Positions 34,941 to 44,624 of a stretch of DNA of 53,127 nucleotides are shown here, piece by piece. The translations under genes were made by a program, and so were the position numbers. The notes under the pieces are model-generated. The model was not told the origin of the DNA. It did no database searches and saw only the letters and a program-made list of their open reading frames with translations. Each line of letters opens with the position of its first letter. The first letter of the stretch is position 1. The DNA comes from Clostridiales bacterium (lineage in GTDB: Bacteria; Bacillota_A; Clostridia; Christensenellales; Borkfalkiaceae): contig SVHQ01000001.1 of assembly GCA_015055785.1 (NCBI GenBank), positions 1-53,127 on the forward strand, given 5' to 3'.

Positions 34941-36974
34941 TTATTTCAAAGTTTCAATCCACTTTTGTATCGTACCATCTTCGCCAGCATCTTCATCAAG
35001 CATCAATGGCGCCAACGGATAAATATCCGATTTGAAATATTCAATCATTTCTCGATAGACTTCCGGTTTCAAATAACTTTCCCCGTAGATATTGACGAGC
35101 GCATAAGCAGGACTAATCCATTCCAAATCAATATGCGTCTTTAACATTGTATATAATTCAGGATTTACCAGTTTGTACCCCGCAATAGCAACACGAGCAT
35201 CGTCAATCATATCTATCCAATCAAGAAGCATTTCATACGGCCAATATTCCATACGGTCAACATTAAAATCCAAATAGGTTGCACTATTTAACCGACCTGC
35301 TTTTTCCATAAGAATTAAGCTATAATTCGATTCCGCTTGATACAGGCTCTTCATAATCGGTGTAGCATCCTTAAACATTGCATTGAACCATTTTTCAATC
35401 AGCACATCTGCATCTAACGTTACATTCCAAGACAACTTGGATTCCACGTAAGCCTTCAACCCTTGGAATGCTGTAAAGTTTGCACTGTTCCATGCACATT
35501 GATTATAAAGGAATTTCGCCTTTCCATAGGCAAAAAGCTGATAAGCATCTGAATCAAAAAAAGTCAAGCAATTATCAGGCATCCAATACGAAGAGAAATT
35601 GATACCATAAGTCCATAAATACATAGAACTTGCAATATCAAACCACTTCAAACTATTTTCTAAACCGCTTTCATTGATTGGGTCGTACACGTCTACCATG
35701 TATTGAAAGCCCGAAAGTACCGCGTAATATACACCTACATCATCTCTCATCTCCAAGTCAGGATGATTTACAACATATTTCCCTTGTTGTTCGTCATAAT
35801 GTGCAGGAGCGTCAATGAAACCCATATATGCAAAAAACATCAATGTTAAATCATCGCGCTTATACGGCTCGTTTTCAGGTAATGCCATCCACGCATCTAT
35901 ACGTTCCATTACCTCGTTGCACATAACAATAACCGCACCAGATGCCGTACCGTACTTTTCCTTCGCCGCATTACAAGCAGAGCAATTACAATATCCTGGT
36001 CCATCCTGCATTGTTAAAGTAATCGTGTTTAACAAAGGATATTTTGCAACGGGATATTCAATAAGCGACTGTTCCATAACATACGCAATTCGATCTACCA
36101 TTGCTTCATATTGCTCAGGAGCGCCGTGTGCCGTATAGCAAAGTTGTTGCCCAGAATCTGCAATCCACGCGCTCGGCGAGCTCTTAGGCGGAAGAATATT
36201 GAATGAATTATGAATAGACTGCCTCGTCGCTCCATTTTCCACATCGCCTACCGACATAATATAAGTGCTTTGATTATACGGCATACGCATACGGAATCTC
36301 AAATTATTTTTTCCCTCTTCAACTGCGCCCCAACCGGGAATACGCATTTCAATATCAGGAATATCCGTTACATTAAAGTTACGTAATTTTACATCCGTTG
36401 CTTTATCCAAATAGTAGCAATCTTCAGCAAACTGGTCAAAATTAAATAAAATTTCCAAAAAGTCATATACCCCGAACACACAACCAAGAGAACCACCACT
36501 GTTTATGTACACGTTGTTATCCTTTGTAAGAATACGTACACCTTGTTGTCCTAATTGCGCTGCATCAATTTGCAATCCTGACGATGCAAAAAGTTTCGTA
36601 TTACCAATCGAAATATACTTTTGATTTGCGTTATGCGTAAGCCCTTCGCCCTTTTCTGTTATCATAGATAACTTTGCGCCGGTTGCTTCTTCAAATAAAC
36701 TTTTCAAGTCGTTACAAGCAACAATCAAGTTGCTGTCTAAATTTTCAGGAACAACAATTGCATATTCCGTCTTACCGTTTTTTACTAGATAACCATTCGC
36801 TTCTGTTGCAGTAAAATCATGTACTCCATCTGTGTAGGCATATTTTTTTACAGGGTGCGTGTTAGTAGGACGATTTTCATCACTACTATTATTGCTATTG
36901 TTATCTTTGCATCCCGCTAATAACCCAACACATGTTACAGCAGCCAGAATAAGTGAAAGTATTTTTTTCAACAT
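34941..36974 (-). CDS. DUF4838 lipoprotein, 677 aa
   Basis: ATG 36974 after AGGAGGGTAACT; an earlier in-frame ATG at 37022 lies inside the previous gene. Signal peptide with lipobox V-G-L-L-A-G-C (Cys about 22). Residues about 60-180 match the alpha/beta N-terminal part seen in DUF4838 proteins (Y-A-I-V-V-P-E-N, then A-C-N-D-L-K-S-L-F-E-E-A-T-G), and the central part (about 320-600) has the DUF4838 landmarks C-N-C-S-A-C-N-A and Y-L-W-T-Y-G-I-N-F. The fold resembles family-20/67 glycosidases. It is a second, shorter DUF4838 protein of this locus. Confidence 0.8.
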   Translation of the reverse strand: MLKKILSLILAAVTCVGLLAGCKDNNSNNSSDENRPTNTHPVKKYAYTDGVHDFTATEANGYLVKNGKTEYAIVVPENLDSNLIVACNDLKSLFEEATGAKLSMITEKGEGLTHNANQKYISIGNTKLFASSGLQIDAAQLGQQGVRILTKDNNVYINSGGSLGCVFGVYDFLEILFNFDQFAEDCYYLDKATDVKLRNFNVTDIPDIEMRIPGWGAVEEGKNNLRFRMRMPYNQSTYIMSVGDVENGATRQSIHNSFNILPPKSSPSAWIADSGQQLCYTAHGAPEQYEAMVDRIAYVMEQSLIEYPVAKYPLLNTITLTMQDGPGYCNCSACNAAKEKYGTASGAVIVMCNEVMERIDAWMALPENEPYKRDDLTLMFFAYMGFIDAPAHYDEQQGKYVVNHPDLEMRDDVGVYYAVLSGFQYMVDVYDPINESGLENSLKWFDIASSMYLWTYGINFSSYWMPDNCLTFFDSDAYQLFAYGKAKFLYNQCAWNSANFTAFQGLKAYVESKLSWNVTLDADVLIEKWFNAMFKDATPIMKSLYQAESNYSLILMEKAGRLNSATYLDFNVDRMEYWPYEMLLDWIDMIDDARVAIAGYKLVNPELYTMLKTHIDLEWISPAYALVNIYGESYLKPEVYREMIEYFKSDIYPLAPLMLDEDAGEDGTIQKWIETLK

Positions 36975-36985
36975 AGTTACCCTCC

Positions 36986-39900
36986 TCAACGCACCTGTAT
37001 TTTGTATTCGCATTTTGAGCAATTCCCGTCTTTATCAAACACCCAATACTGCACGATATAATTTCCAGCTTCCACAAAAGCATATTCGTCCGCTCCAAAA
37101 CCACCACTAACGAGCATATAATTTTCGTTAAGCACCATTTTGTATACGGTCAAGTTTGCTGCAGCCGTTACATTATCACTAACGCTTACCGACTTCAATT
37201 TATGGATTGTTCCTACAGAAATTTCAACAACGCTGTTTTCATTTGTTCCGTCCACAAAGGCAATCTTAGGCGGCTGATAATCGGTAACGTTAATAATATA
37301 ATATTGATTCGTCGCCTTAAATTCTTTGCTCCCTCGCAGGTCTGAACCCATTACGGAGACATTATACGTTACTTTATATTGACCGCAATTGGATAAATGC
37401 AAAACATAACTGTTGGTTGCTTTCACCTCATTCATAACAGTACCATCTTTTGCCGTTAAATAGTCACCATTTGCATCTGTAACGCTTACAGTTAAGTTCT
37501 TATTCGTCGTAGGACTTAATACTGAATACGCCGTAGCAGCATTTACTATATAATCCGAACCATAGTCAACTGAACCATTCAAATAGGTATAACTGCATTC
37601 AGGACCAGCTTCCACCATTTTAGAGGGCATACGGAAAGGCTGATTATTGATTTGCTTTAATGAAAATACTGCGTTTTCTTGTATATCTTCAAATTCAATG
37701 GAAAGCAAAGACAAATCCGTGGTAAATTTAGGTGCCATTACGTATGATTTCTCACCATAATAAATTTTTCCTGCGGAATAATAAACGTAGTAATTCGCCT
37801 TAAATTGTTCGTTGCTTACAGTCTCCACCAACTCACCGTTTTCATATACACTTGCGACGTATTTCACCCCTTTCAATGTGGTAATCTCCATAATTTCCAC
37901 TTTATTATCTTCGGGAGAGCCGCAATCCGCAAGTACGATACGCATCGCTCCAAATTTTCCACTCAATGAGTAATCAAACTTGAATTTTGCCAAGGAAATT
38001 AAATTAACAAACGTCATCGACGCATCTTCCGTTCCTTGCGCAAAGGTATAGTCGATGGAATTTCCCGTATAGTCGTAACTATTATAATTCCCCTGCCAAT
38101 ACTCCGCATAAGGACGGTATGTTTCTACACCTTCTTTATTTTTTGAGTAGCTCTTTTCACCGAATTTCAAATCTAAAACGGGATATGCTTGCGTTTCCAT
38201 ACTTTCTCCGCCGTAGCTGAATTTAAATTTCACGCTATCGCTTGCTTCCATTTTATAACTTTCGCATTCGGCTTTGCTTAATTTTTTATACGCACCATTA
38301 TCAACAGAAATTTCCATTTCCGTAAGATGTGCTTCTAATCCACTTGCTGTTGAAGTATACGCATAATAATCACTCAGCATATAACTTGCGTTTTTAATAA
38401 AATACAACGGCAGTTTAGGCGTATCTTTAAAAAGCACATTTCCTTCACCGATAGTATGCACTTTGTAAGAGAATTCTCTTTGATAAACGTTATCGCTAAA
38501 CGTATAAACAATCTCATATTCTCCTATCCTCTCAGGCAGGTAATAATAGCACTGATCCGCGTCGGAATATTCAAGTGTTTCTTTTGTTCCGTCGGGAGCA
38601 ATCACTGAAACGGAGGTTTTAACCTGCTTATTCAGCCCCGTTGCTTGAATGTAAGGAATTGCATTATTTCTCACAATTTCCAATCCATCCAACTTAATTT
38701 GTTCGTAAGCTATCGATTCTTTTGCAACCGATTTAATATGCAAAGTTTGCACACCTTGATTTCCATAACCGTCTTCTGCCGTGTAAACTACCGTATACCA
38801 ACCCTCCTCCGTTGGCGTAAAGACACCGTTTTTCACGAAACAAGTCGTTTGCGACGGGGTAGCGTAATCTCGGTATACCGCAATATCTATATCCCCATAA
38901 TAATTGAAATCTTGAACAGTAACGTCCATAGGAATAACATACGGTTCGTCTTTAGCTATCGTTACACCCAATTCATTCGTTTTCTCAGCGTTAAGCTGTA
39001 CCGTCGGGGCAACCGTATCTACAATACGAGCATCCTTTAAGGATTCTCCTGATTCCCCAAAAATACTTTCCACTTGAATGTTAATACTTGCCGCATTGTA
39101 GTTATAGCATTGAATATTCAAATAGACTTCGCCAGTAGTGAAAAACTCTTTCACATCTAAAATATTTTCACCGTATATTTCAGGCGCATTCAAATCCGTA
39201 ATGAAGAAATCGCCAAATGTTTTTTGATTTGCAAATACTTTTTGTGTGCGCAAATCCCACATAAAGCCTATTCCGCCATAATCCGCAATATCTTCCGTAA
39301 CTGACGCTCGAATCCAATTCCCGTACGCAGCTACTGCTTGATAACGCTCTGAAGTACGATAATACCAACGCTGCCCCTCATAATCCAAGTTCGCTTTATC
39401 GTCGCTCTTTTCCAAAGAACTCAATTCTTGCGAGCTTGCACCCGCACCACAATATACATAGCCTTCAGAGCTATCTTTCCACGCATAAATTTCAACAAAC
39501 TTAGTGGGATCGTAGCAATCTACAACTTTTACCGTTATGTGAGAGACTTTTGGCATTTCCGTTGCATTCTCTCGAATATCGGGATAAATACGGCAAATCT
39601 CCAAAGTTTCACCTTCAAAATCGTCCAAATCAATTTTCTTGTTGAAGGAGAAAGAATCATCTTCCTTTAACTCCAAGTTAATACCGCTTTTCCCAGATAC
39701 CAACGAAAGATTTTCCACCCACTCTGCAGTAGAAGTGGAAGGCACGTAATAATTGTTCTTATACACGGTAAAGGGATAACTTACACTTTCCCCTGTCGCC
39801 GCATAATAGACAGCTTCATAATTCCCCGCTTGAGTTAAATCATATATACCGCCTGCTTTTACAACCCCATCAGGAAAAGTAATTAAGGATTTTGTCGCCT

Positions 39901-40120
39901 CGACGCTCTCCGCACCATCTTTTAAAATTACGGTCGACGGATCGGGCATATCTAAACTATCCCCCAAAGAATATTCTTTTTGAATTTCTTTTCCTTGTGG
40001 GAAAATAATTTCCGCTTGCGCCATAGTCGAATTTTCGGACGATAAACCCATTAAGGACACCCCCGCTACCACAGACGCAGCAAAAATACTGCTTACGATT
40101 GCTATAATTGTTCTTTTCAT
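36986..40120 (-). CDS. Multidomain secreted glycan-binding protein, 1044 aa
   Basis: Signal peptide (1-36) followed by about a thousand residues of beta-rich, Tyr/Asp/Glu-rich sequence without catalytic motifs that I recognise. Several Ig-like units show the pattern G-x-Y-x-V-x-Y (G-N-Y-E-A-V-Y-Y near 95, G-W-Y-T-V-V-Y-T-A-E-D near 440, G-E-Y-E-I-V-Y-T-F-S-D near 530, G-Q-Y-K-V-T-Y-N near 910, G-N-Y-I-V-Q-Y-W near 1020). No lipobox or sortase signal. It lies directly upstream of the DUF4838 lipoprotein (starts overlap region) and downstream of the sugar permeases, so carbohydrate binding at the surface is likely. Confidence 0.7.
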   Translation of the reverse strand: MKRTIIAIVSSIFAASVVAGVSLMGLSSENSTMAQAEIIFPQGKEIQKEYSLGDSLDMPDPSTVILKDGAESVEATKSLITFPDGVVKAGGIYDLTQAGNYEAVYYAATGESVSYPFTVYKNNYYVPSTSTAEWVENLSLVSGKSGINLELKEDDSFSFNKKIDLDDFEGETLEICRIYPDIRENATEMPKVSHITVKVVDCYDPTKFVEIYAWKDSSEGYVYCGAGASSQELSSLEKSDDKANLDYEGQRWYYRTSERYQAVAAYGNWIRASVTEDIADYGGIGFMWDLRTQKVFANQKTFGDFFITDLNAPEIYGENILDVKEFFTTGEVYLNIQCYNYNAASINIQVESIFGESGESLKDARIVDTVAPTVQLNAEKTNELGVTIAKDEPYVIPMDVTVQDFNYYGDIDIAVYRDYATPSQTTCFVKNGVFTPTEEGWYTVVYTAEDGYGNQGVQTLHIKSVAKESIAYEQIKLDGLEIVRNNAIPYIQATGLNKQVKTSVSVIAPDGTKETLEYSDADQCYYYLPERIGEYEIVYTFSDNVYQREFSYKVHTIGEGNVLFKDTPKLPLYFIKNASYMLSDYYAYTSTASGLEAHLTEMEISVDNGAYKKLSKAECESYKMEASDSVKFKFSYGGESMETQAYPVLDLKFGEKSYSKNKEGVETYRPYAEYWQGNYNSYDYTGNSIDYTFAQGTEDASMTFVNLISLAKFKFDYSLSGKFGAMRIVLADCGSPEDNKVEIMEITTLKGVKYVASVYENGELVETVSNEQFKANYYVYYSAGKIYYGEKSYVMAPKFTTDLSLLSIEFEDIQENAVFSLKQINNQPFRMPSKMVEAGPECSYTYLNGSVDYGSDYIVNAATAYSVLSPTTNKNLTVSVTDANGDYLTAKDGTVMNEVKATNSYVLHLSNCGQYKVTYNVSVMGSDLRGSKEFKATNQYYIINVTDYQPPKIAFVDGTNENSVVEISVGTIHKLKSVSVSDNVTAAANLTVYKMVLNENYMLVSGGFGADEYAFVEAGNYIVQYWVFDKDGNCSKCEYKIQVR

Positions 40121-40140
40121 TTTTTCTCCTTACTTTCGAT

Positions 40141-41094
40141 TTAGCCTTTAATGCCGCCCATTGTTAAGTTGCCCATCAACTTCTCATTAAATATCATAAA
40201 AATCACAAAAATAGGCACAACCAATAACATACACCCTGCCACTCTTTGCGGCAAACTCTGCGTATCAAATCCTTTATCTGCCCCCGACGTTTCAACAGAC
40301 ATATTATATACGCCATAAGCAAGCGTGGGATGATTAGGATAATATAACAACGGAGTTTGATAATCATTCCATAACGCAATAAAATTGATAAGAAAAACCG
40401 TTCCAAATACATTTGCGCACAAAGGAAGGATAACATTAAGGAATACCGTCAATTGTGATGCACCATCAATTTCCGCTGCTTCCATATATGTGTTTGGAAT
40501 TCCACGGAAAAATGCGTGAAACACAAAGAAATAAACACCACCAAACTGCACATTCAACAAAATCATACCCAAATAAGAGTCATATATTCCCAAATCACGC
40601 ATAATCGTCAAGGTAGAAGGGAATGCCCCGACAATGGGAATTGTCATCACAATTAAAGTTAATACATATAAAAATTCGCTAAACTTAAAATTGTATTTTT
40701 GACACATATACGCTACTATCAACGATGTAAGCGTTTGAAAAAATGCGCCGAGAATGGAATACACGAAGGAATTGAATAACAAAGTTCCAAATGTTACTTT
40801 TACAGAGGGATTGCTAATTTCACCAAAAATTCCAGATATGTAACTTTCATCTTCGGTATAAAAACTAAAACTTTTTAAAATTGCAATATAGTTTTGAAAT
40901 TTCAAAGCATTGCCATCATCATATTCAGGTTTTGGAAAGCCAATAACATTACCGAAAATCTTAAATTCGTCCGTAGATTTAAAGGAAGTCATTAACCCCC
41001 ATACCAACATCAAAATCAACGTTAAGGCGTAAATCATTAAAATTGCAAAAACAATCCAAATAATGGGATTTGCAAGGTTTTTTTTCTCTTTCAT
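40141..41094 (-). CDS. Carbohydrate ABC transporter permease, MalG type
   Basis: ATG 41094 has AAGGAGGG at the right distance; ATG 41100 is too close to it. Six membrane segments. The EAA loop, where the ATPase docks, reads E-A-A-E-I-D-G-A-S-Q-L-T-V-F-L-N-V-I-L-P (about 220), as in MalG-type CUT1 permeases. The C-terminus N-L-T-M-G-G-I-K-G is typical for the family. A longer than usual extracellular loop (about 60-100, Y-D-D-G-N-A-L-K-F) is present. No ATP-binding subunit lies in the window, so a shared MsmX/UgpC-type ATPase elsewhere is expected. Confidence 0.9.
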   Translation of the reverse strand: MKEKKNLANPIIWIVFAILMIYALTLILMLVWGLMTSFKSTDEFKIFGNVIGFPKPEYDDGNALKFQNYIAILKSFSFYTEDESYISGIFGEISNPSVKVTFGTLLFNSFVYSILGAFFQTLTSLIVAYMCQKYNFKFSEFLYVLTLIVMTIPIVGAFPSTLTIMRDLGIYDSYLGMILLNVQFGGVYFFVFHAFFRGIPNTYMEAAEIDGASQLTVFLNVILPLCANVFGTVFLINFIALWNDYQTPLLYYPNHPTLAYGVYNMSVETSGADKGFDTQSLPQRVAGCMLLVVPIFVIFMIFNEKLMGNLTMGGIKG

Positions 41095-41108
41095 CTGCAT
41101 ATCCCTCC

Positions 41109-42083
41109 TTAATCCTCACTCGGTCCAAACTTTTCCATCAATTTCCGTACCGTCAATACGATAGGAATAATAATCAATGTGATAATCAAGCCAAGCGCGG
41201 CAAGTTCCGAGTAAGACATAGTCTTACCATTATCAATTAACCCTGACGCTCTCGTTTCTGTATACAGGAAGAAACCAAAAATGTTAAATTTGTTTCTCCC
41301 CGCTTCCCCAAAAAATGTATATAAATTCATTTGGTTAGTAAATATCCCCGTAATCCCTGTTACGACAAATGTCGTAAACGTCGGGAATATCATAGGAAAA
41401 TAAATATACAAAAATTCTTGAATTACCGTAACACCGTCCAACTGTGCAGATTCTACAATGGAAGGGTCAATCGCACTCATCGAACTCGTATACAATAAAA
41501 CATTTGCGCCAAACGATACCCAGAGCGAATAAACCAATATTGCATTATATTGCATATCCGCACTACCATCCAAAAGTCCCGTAGGACGCGTACCCGTAAT
41601 ATTTTTTATGATTATCGGGTAAACGTCCGTTACGATATACTTAAACAGCAATGTTAATACTACACTAGAAATAATTGTAGGCAAGTACAACATAATTCTA
41701 AAAAATGTAGAACCAGGATATTTTTTTGCCACATAATAACTGAATATCAAAGCCAAAGATGTACCAATCAACAAAGTACACAAGTAAAATTTTAAAGAAT
41801 GTGTAATCATTTCCCAGCTACGAGCACTAAAGAAAAACCTACCCGCTTCAATAAAATTATCAAAATTCGCAAATGTGACTTTATATCCCAGCCCATCAAG
41901 CTTCATTTCATATTTTTGGAATGCCAACAAAACGGAATTGAAGTTGGCATATATGTAGAAAATACAAAACTGCAACAAAGGAATTACTAGCATCAAAACG
42001 TAGAATATTATCCTTTTCGTATTGCGCTTCATTAGCCTTGTTTGCCCTTGATTTTTATTTACAGACACAACTTCTTTGTCCAT
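41109..42083 (-). CDS. Carbohydrate ABC transporter permease, MalF type
   Basis: 324 residues, ATG after GGAGGATGGATAA. Six membrane segments and an EAA loop E-S-A-Q-L-D-G-V-T-V-I-Q-E-F-L-Y-I-Y-F-P-M-I (about 215). It pairs with the MalG-type permease 8 bp downstream and the binding protein 20 bp upstream. Together they form the import system for the oligosaccharide freed by the surface proteins. Confidence 0.9.
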   Translation of the reverse strand: MDKEVVSVNKNQGQTRLMKRNTKRIIFYVLMLVIPLLQFCIFYIYANFNSVLLAFQKYEMKLDGLGYKVTFANFDNFIEAGRFFFSARSWEMITHSLKFYLCTLLIGTSLALIFSYYVAKKYPGSTFFRIMLYLPTIISSVVLTLLFKYIVTDVYPIIIKNITGTRPTGLLDGSADMQYNAILVYSLWVSFGANVLLYTSSMSAIDPSIVESAQLDGVTVIQEFLYIYFPMIFPTFTTFVVTGITGIFTNQMNLYTFFGEAGRNKFNIFGFFLYTETRASGLIDNGKTMSYSELAALGLIITLIIIPIVLTVRKLMEKFGPSED

Positions 42084-42103
42084 TTATCCATCCTCCACGT
42101 TAT

Positions 42104-43855
42104 TTATTTAGCTCCCCACAGCCAGCTACTTGCCGTAAAGCCAAGCGTGTCGATAATATCATCAATACTTTCTCCTCTCTGAATTCTTTCCAAAACAGAA
42201 ACATCAACACGCAATACAGGAGAGTTCAACATTAATTTGATACCAGTCTTTGCTTGCTTAAAGGTATCCGTCGTACCCGACAACGCAACGATATTCGAGC
42301 CGTTTACATTGTCACGAAGATCCCAAAGCGACTTATAGAATTTCGGCAACTGCGCTTTTTGCGTATCATCCAAGGAATAATTCACCATTCTTGTCATACC
42401 CGTACAAACGGTGAAATTTTCCAATTCGTCTTCGCTATACAAGAATGCCATAAAATCAAGGCAAGCGTCCTTCAACTCTTTGTTGTTCTTGATATTTCCA
42501 TTTACCATACCATACGCCTGACCAATATCCAACAAAGAATAAGAACGACCGGTTGCGCCTTCCGTATAATAATTCGTAGGAAGAGGCATCCAAGCGAGAT
42601 TTAAATCGTTTCTACTGTTGCCCGTCCATCTTTCATATTTATCAAAACAACCGCCTTCCTTAGATTCGTTATACCAATAGCTACCTTCAATCAAAATAGC
42701 AACTTCGTCATATTCGCCAATACCTTGCATATAAAGGTTCATTTGCGCATCATAATGCGTTCTTGTACCGATAGACGCATCCGGCGAGAAGAAATCTTCA
42801 TTTTCCATAATTTTTAACATAGCAAGCGCGTAATACTTCGCTACCATATCGTTGCCGTAATACCCTTGCGAACCGTCGTCGCTCATCGTAACCGTTTTCG
42901 TAGCCGGCTTTTTGATATAATCAATTCCAGGGAAAATGTTTTCATTCGTCAACTTAACCGAACCGTCTGCATTTCTGTCAACAACTTCAATTTCACCGGA
43001 GCAATTATAATAGTTTCTCATTTGTTCTGCGCCAGCCAAAGAAGGCCACAAGCCACAAATTAAATAATCTGCATAAGTTGCATGGTCGCCCGCTAAAATC
43101 AACGGAGAAACATTGTTATACTTAATATAATCCAACAAAATAAGGAATTCTTCGCAAGATACGGGGAAACCATCATCAGCAGTATTATATTCCCCATCAG
43201 GACCAGCAGACTTTTTGCTATCTAACGAATTGACAAAATATGCATCCCCAAATTTTTCAGAGCTATACAAAACGCCCTCGTCTGCGCTGTCCGCGATATA
43301 AGCAAAAATTCTATCGAAAATGTCACGATTATAGGATAAACCGCCGAAAAACTCGTAATGCGGAAGCCCGTAATAACTTCCGTCGTTCCCCATTAAACCA
43401 CCCTTCGCTTCGGGGAAAATCTTGCTTTCCAATGTCCCGCCGCTTCTCGTTTCATCTTTTACAATTTCATCCAAATTCAAAAGTGCGCCCGTTTGCGCTA
43501 AAGCATTAATATCAGCATAACGCTCGTGGAAAATAATGTTCGTCGTAGAGCCTTCAAGGGCATCTACGCTAATCGTCTGCGTTTTTTGAATATCAATATA
43601 AACCCCCGTTTTTCCGTCTGCATAATGCGTATCTTGATGCAATTCCGCAAAACGTTCTGCCGCTTCATCAATCCAAACCGAACCAACGCCGCCTTGGAAA
43701 TTGGCGACCTTAATAACAGTTTTGTCTTTGCCGGGCTTATTAAATTTGTTGGCATTATCACCGCCACCATTACCGCCGCCGCACGCTACACAACCAAACG
43801 CAGTTAATGCAGCAAGACCTAATATGCAAGTCTTTTTCAAAAATGAATTTTTCAT
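42104..43855 (-). CDS. ABC transporter sugar-binding lipoprotein, 583 aa
   Basis: Signal peptide with lipobox G-C-V-A-C (Cys about 25) and a GGGNGGG linker. The mature protein has the two-lobed extracellular binding-protein layout: K-V-A-N-F-Q-G-G-V-G near the start, D-A-L-E-G-S-T-T-N-I-I-F-H near 105, A-I-L-I-E-G-S-Y-W-Y near 385. At 583 residues it is longer than common CUT1 binding proteins (about 430), with an insertion in the middle (about 220-300, including D-S-K-K-S-A-G-P-D-G). ATG after AAAGGAGAAAAAAG. Ligand cannot be predicted beyond an oligosaccharide. Confidence 0.9.
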   Translation of the reverse strand: MKNSFLKKTCILGLAALTAFGCVACGGGNGGGDNANKFNKPGKDKTVIKVANFQGGVGSVWIDEAAERFAELHQDTHYADGKTGVYIDIQKTQTISVDALEGSTTNIIFHERYADINALAQTGALLNLDEIVKDETRSGGTLESKIFPEAKGGLMGNDGSYYGLPHYEFFGGLSYNRDIFDRIFAYIADSADEGVLYSSEKFGDAYFVNSLDSKKSAGPDGEYNTADDGFPVSCEEFLILLDYIKYNNVSPLILAGDHATYADYLICGLWPSLAGAEQMRNYYNCSGEIEVVDRNADGSVKLTNENIFPGIDYIKKPATKTVTMSDDGSQGYYGNDMVAKYYALAMLKIMENEDFFSPDASIGTRTHYDAQMNLYMQGIGEYDEVAILIEGSYWYNESKEGGCFDKYERWTGNSRNDLNLAWMPLPTNYYTEGATGRSYSLLDIGQAYGMVNGNIKNNKELKDACLDFMAFLYSEDELENFTVCTGMTRMVNYSLDDTQKAQLPKFYKSLWDLRDNVNGSNIVALSGTTDTFKQAKTGIKLMLNSPVLRVDVSVLERIQRGESIDDIIDTLGFTASSWLWGAK

Positions 43856-43912
43856 CTTTTTTCTCCTTTCTCACAACAAAATGAGATAAAAATTTTATTA
43901 TTTATGTCAATT

Positions 43913-44566
43913 TCATTCTATCAATGAAATTAAATCCGAAAAATTTGTAAACCTATATTTTACTTGTAATGCTTGAATTTCTTGTTTTGATGCATAACCT
44001 CGTAAAAATAACGCCGCATCCATTTTTAGAGATGTTGCACTTTCAATATCCCCTTTACGGTCCCCTACTAACAAACATTGACTCGAATCGGCATTAAGCA
44101 ACTGTTGCGCATTAATAATAAGTTCCCGCTTACCGCTATGTACATTTGACAATGAAGCACCAACCAATACAGTAAAGAACTTTGAAATATGCAGGTTATG
44201 CAAAATTTTTTCTGCAAAAATTTGCGGTTTTAATGTAACTACACTTAAAATATAATTTTTTTCTTTCAAACACTTTAATGTTTCGAGAACATTATCAACA
44301 AGATAACATCTTTCAATGCCTTTTTCTAAATACCACGAATAATATATATTTGATGCAGTAACAGCCTCTGTTTCCGTTAGATGAAAATGCGTTTTAAACG
44401 CTTCAACCTTAGACGGTCCTATGCTATCTTTGATTTGCTCATCCGTAAAATCCTTTTCGGTTTTACCGATTTGTTTCAAGGCATATCGCATCCCTTCGAT
44501 AATTCCAAAATGAGAAAATATCAGCGTCCCGTCCAAATCAAATAAAATATACTTGTATTTTTTCAT
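43913..44566 (-). CDS. HAD-superfamily phosphatase, PGPase/Gph-like
   Basis: 217 residues with all HAD motifs: I-L-F-D-L-D-G-T-L (nucleophile Asp near 11), S-V-V-T-L-K (motif II, about 110), K near 150 and L-L-V-G-D-R-K-G-D-I-E (motif IV, about 168). A helical cap lies between motifs I and II, as in beta-phosphoglucomutase and phosphoglycolate phosphatase. In a sugar operon it likely dephosphorylates a sugar phosphate. The SD is weak. Gap of 58 bp to the fucosidase gene upstream. Confidence 0.85.
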   Translation of the reverse strand: MKKYKYILFDLDGTLIFSHFGIIEGMRYALKQIGKTEKDFTDEQIKDSIGPSKVEAFKTHFHLTETEAVTASNIYYSWYLEKGIERCYLVDNVLETLKCLKEKNYILSVVTLKPQIFAEKILHNLHISKFFTVLVGASLSNVHSGKRELIINAQQLLNADSSQCLLVGDRKGDIESATSLKMDAALFLRGYASKQEIQALQVKYRFTNFSDLISLIE

Positions 44567-44624
44567 TTAACAATTCTATATATTGAACTTATTTTTCTTA
44601 CAAAAACGATTTTGGAAAGTTAAA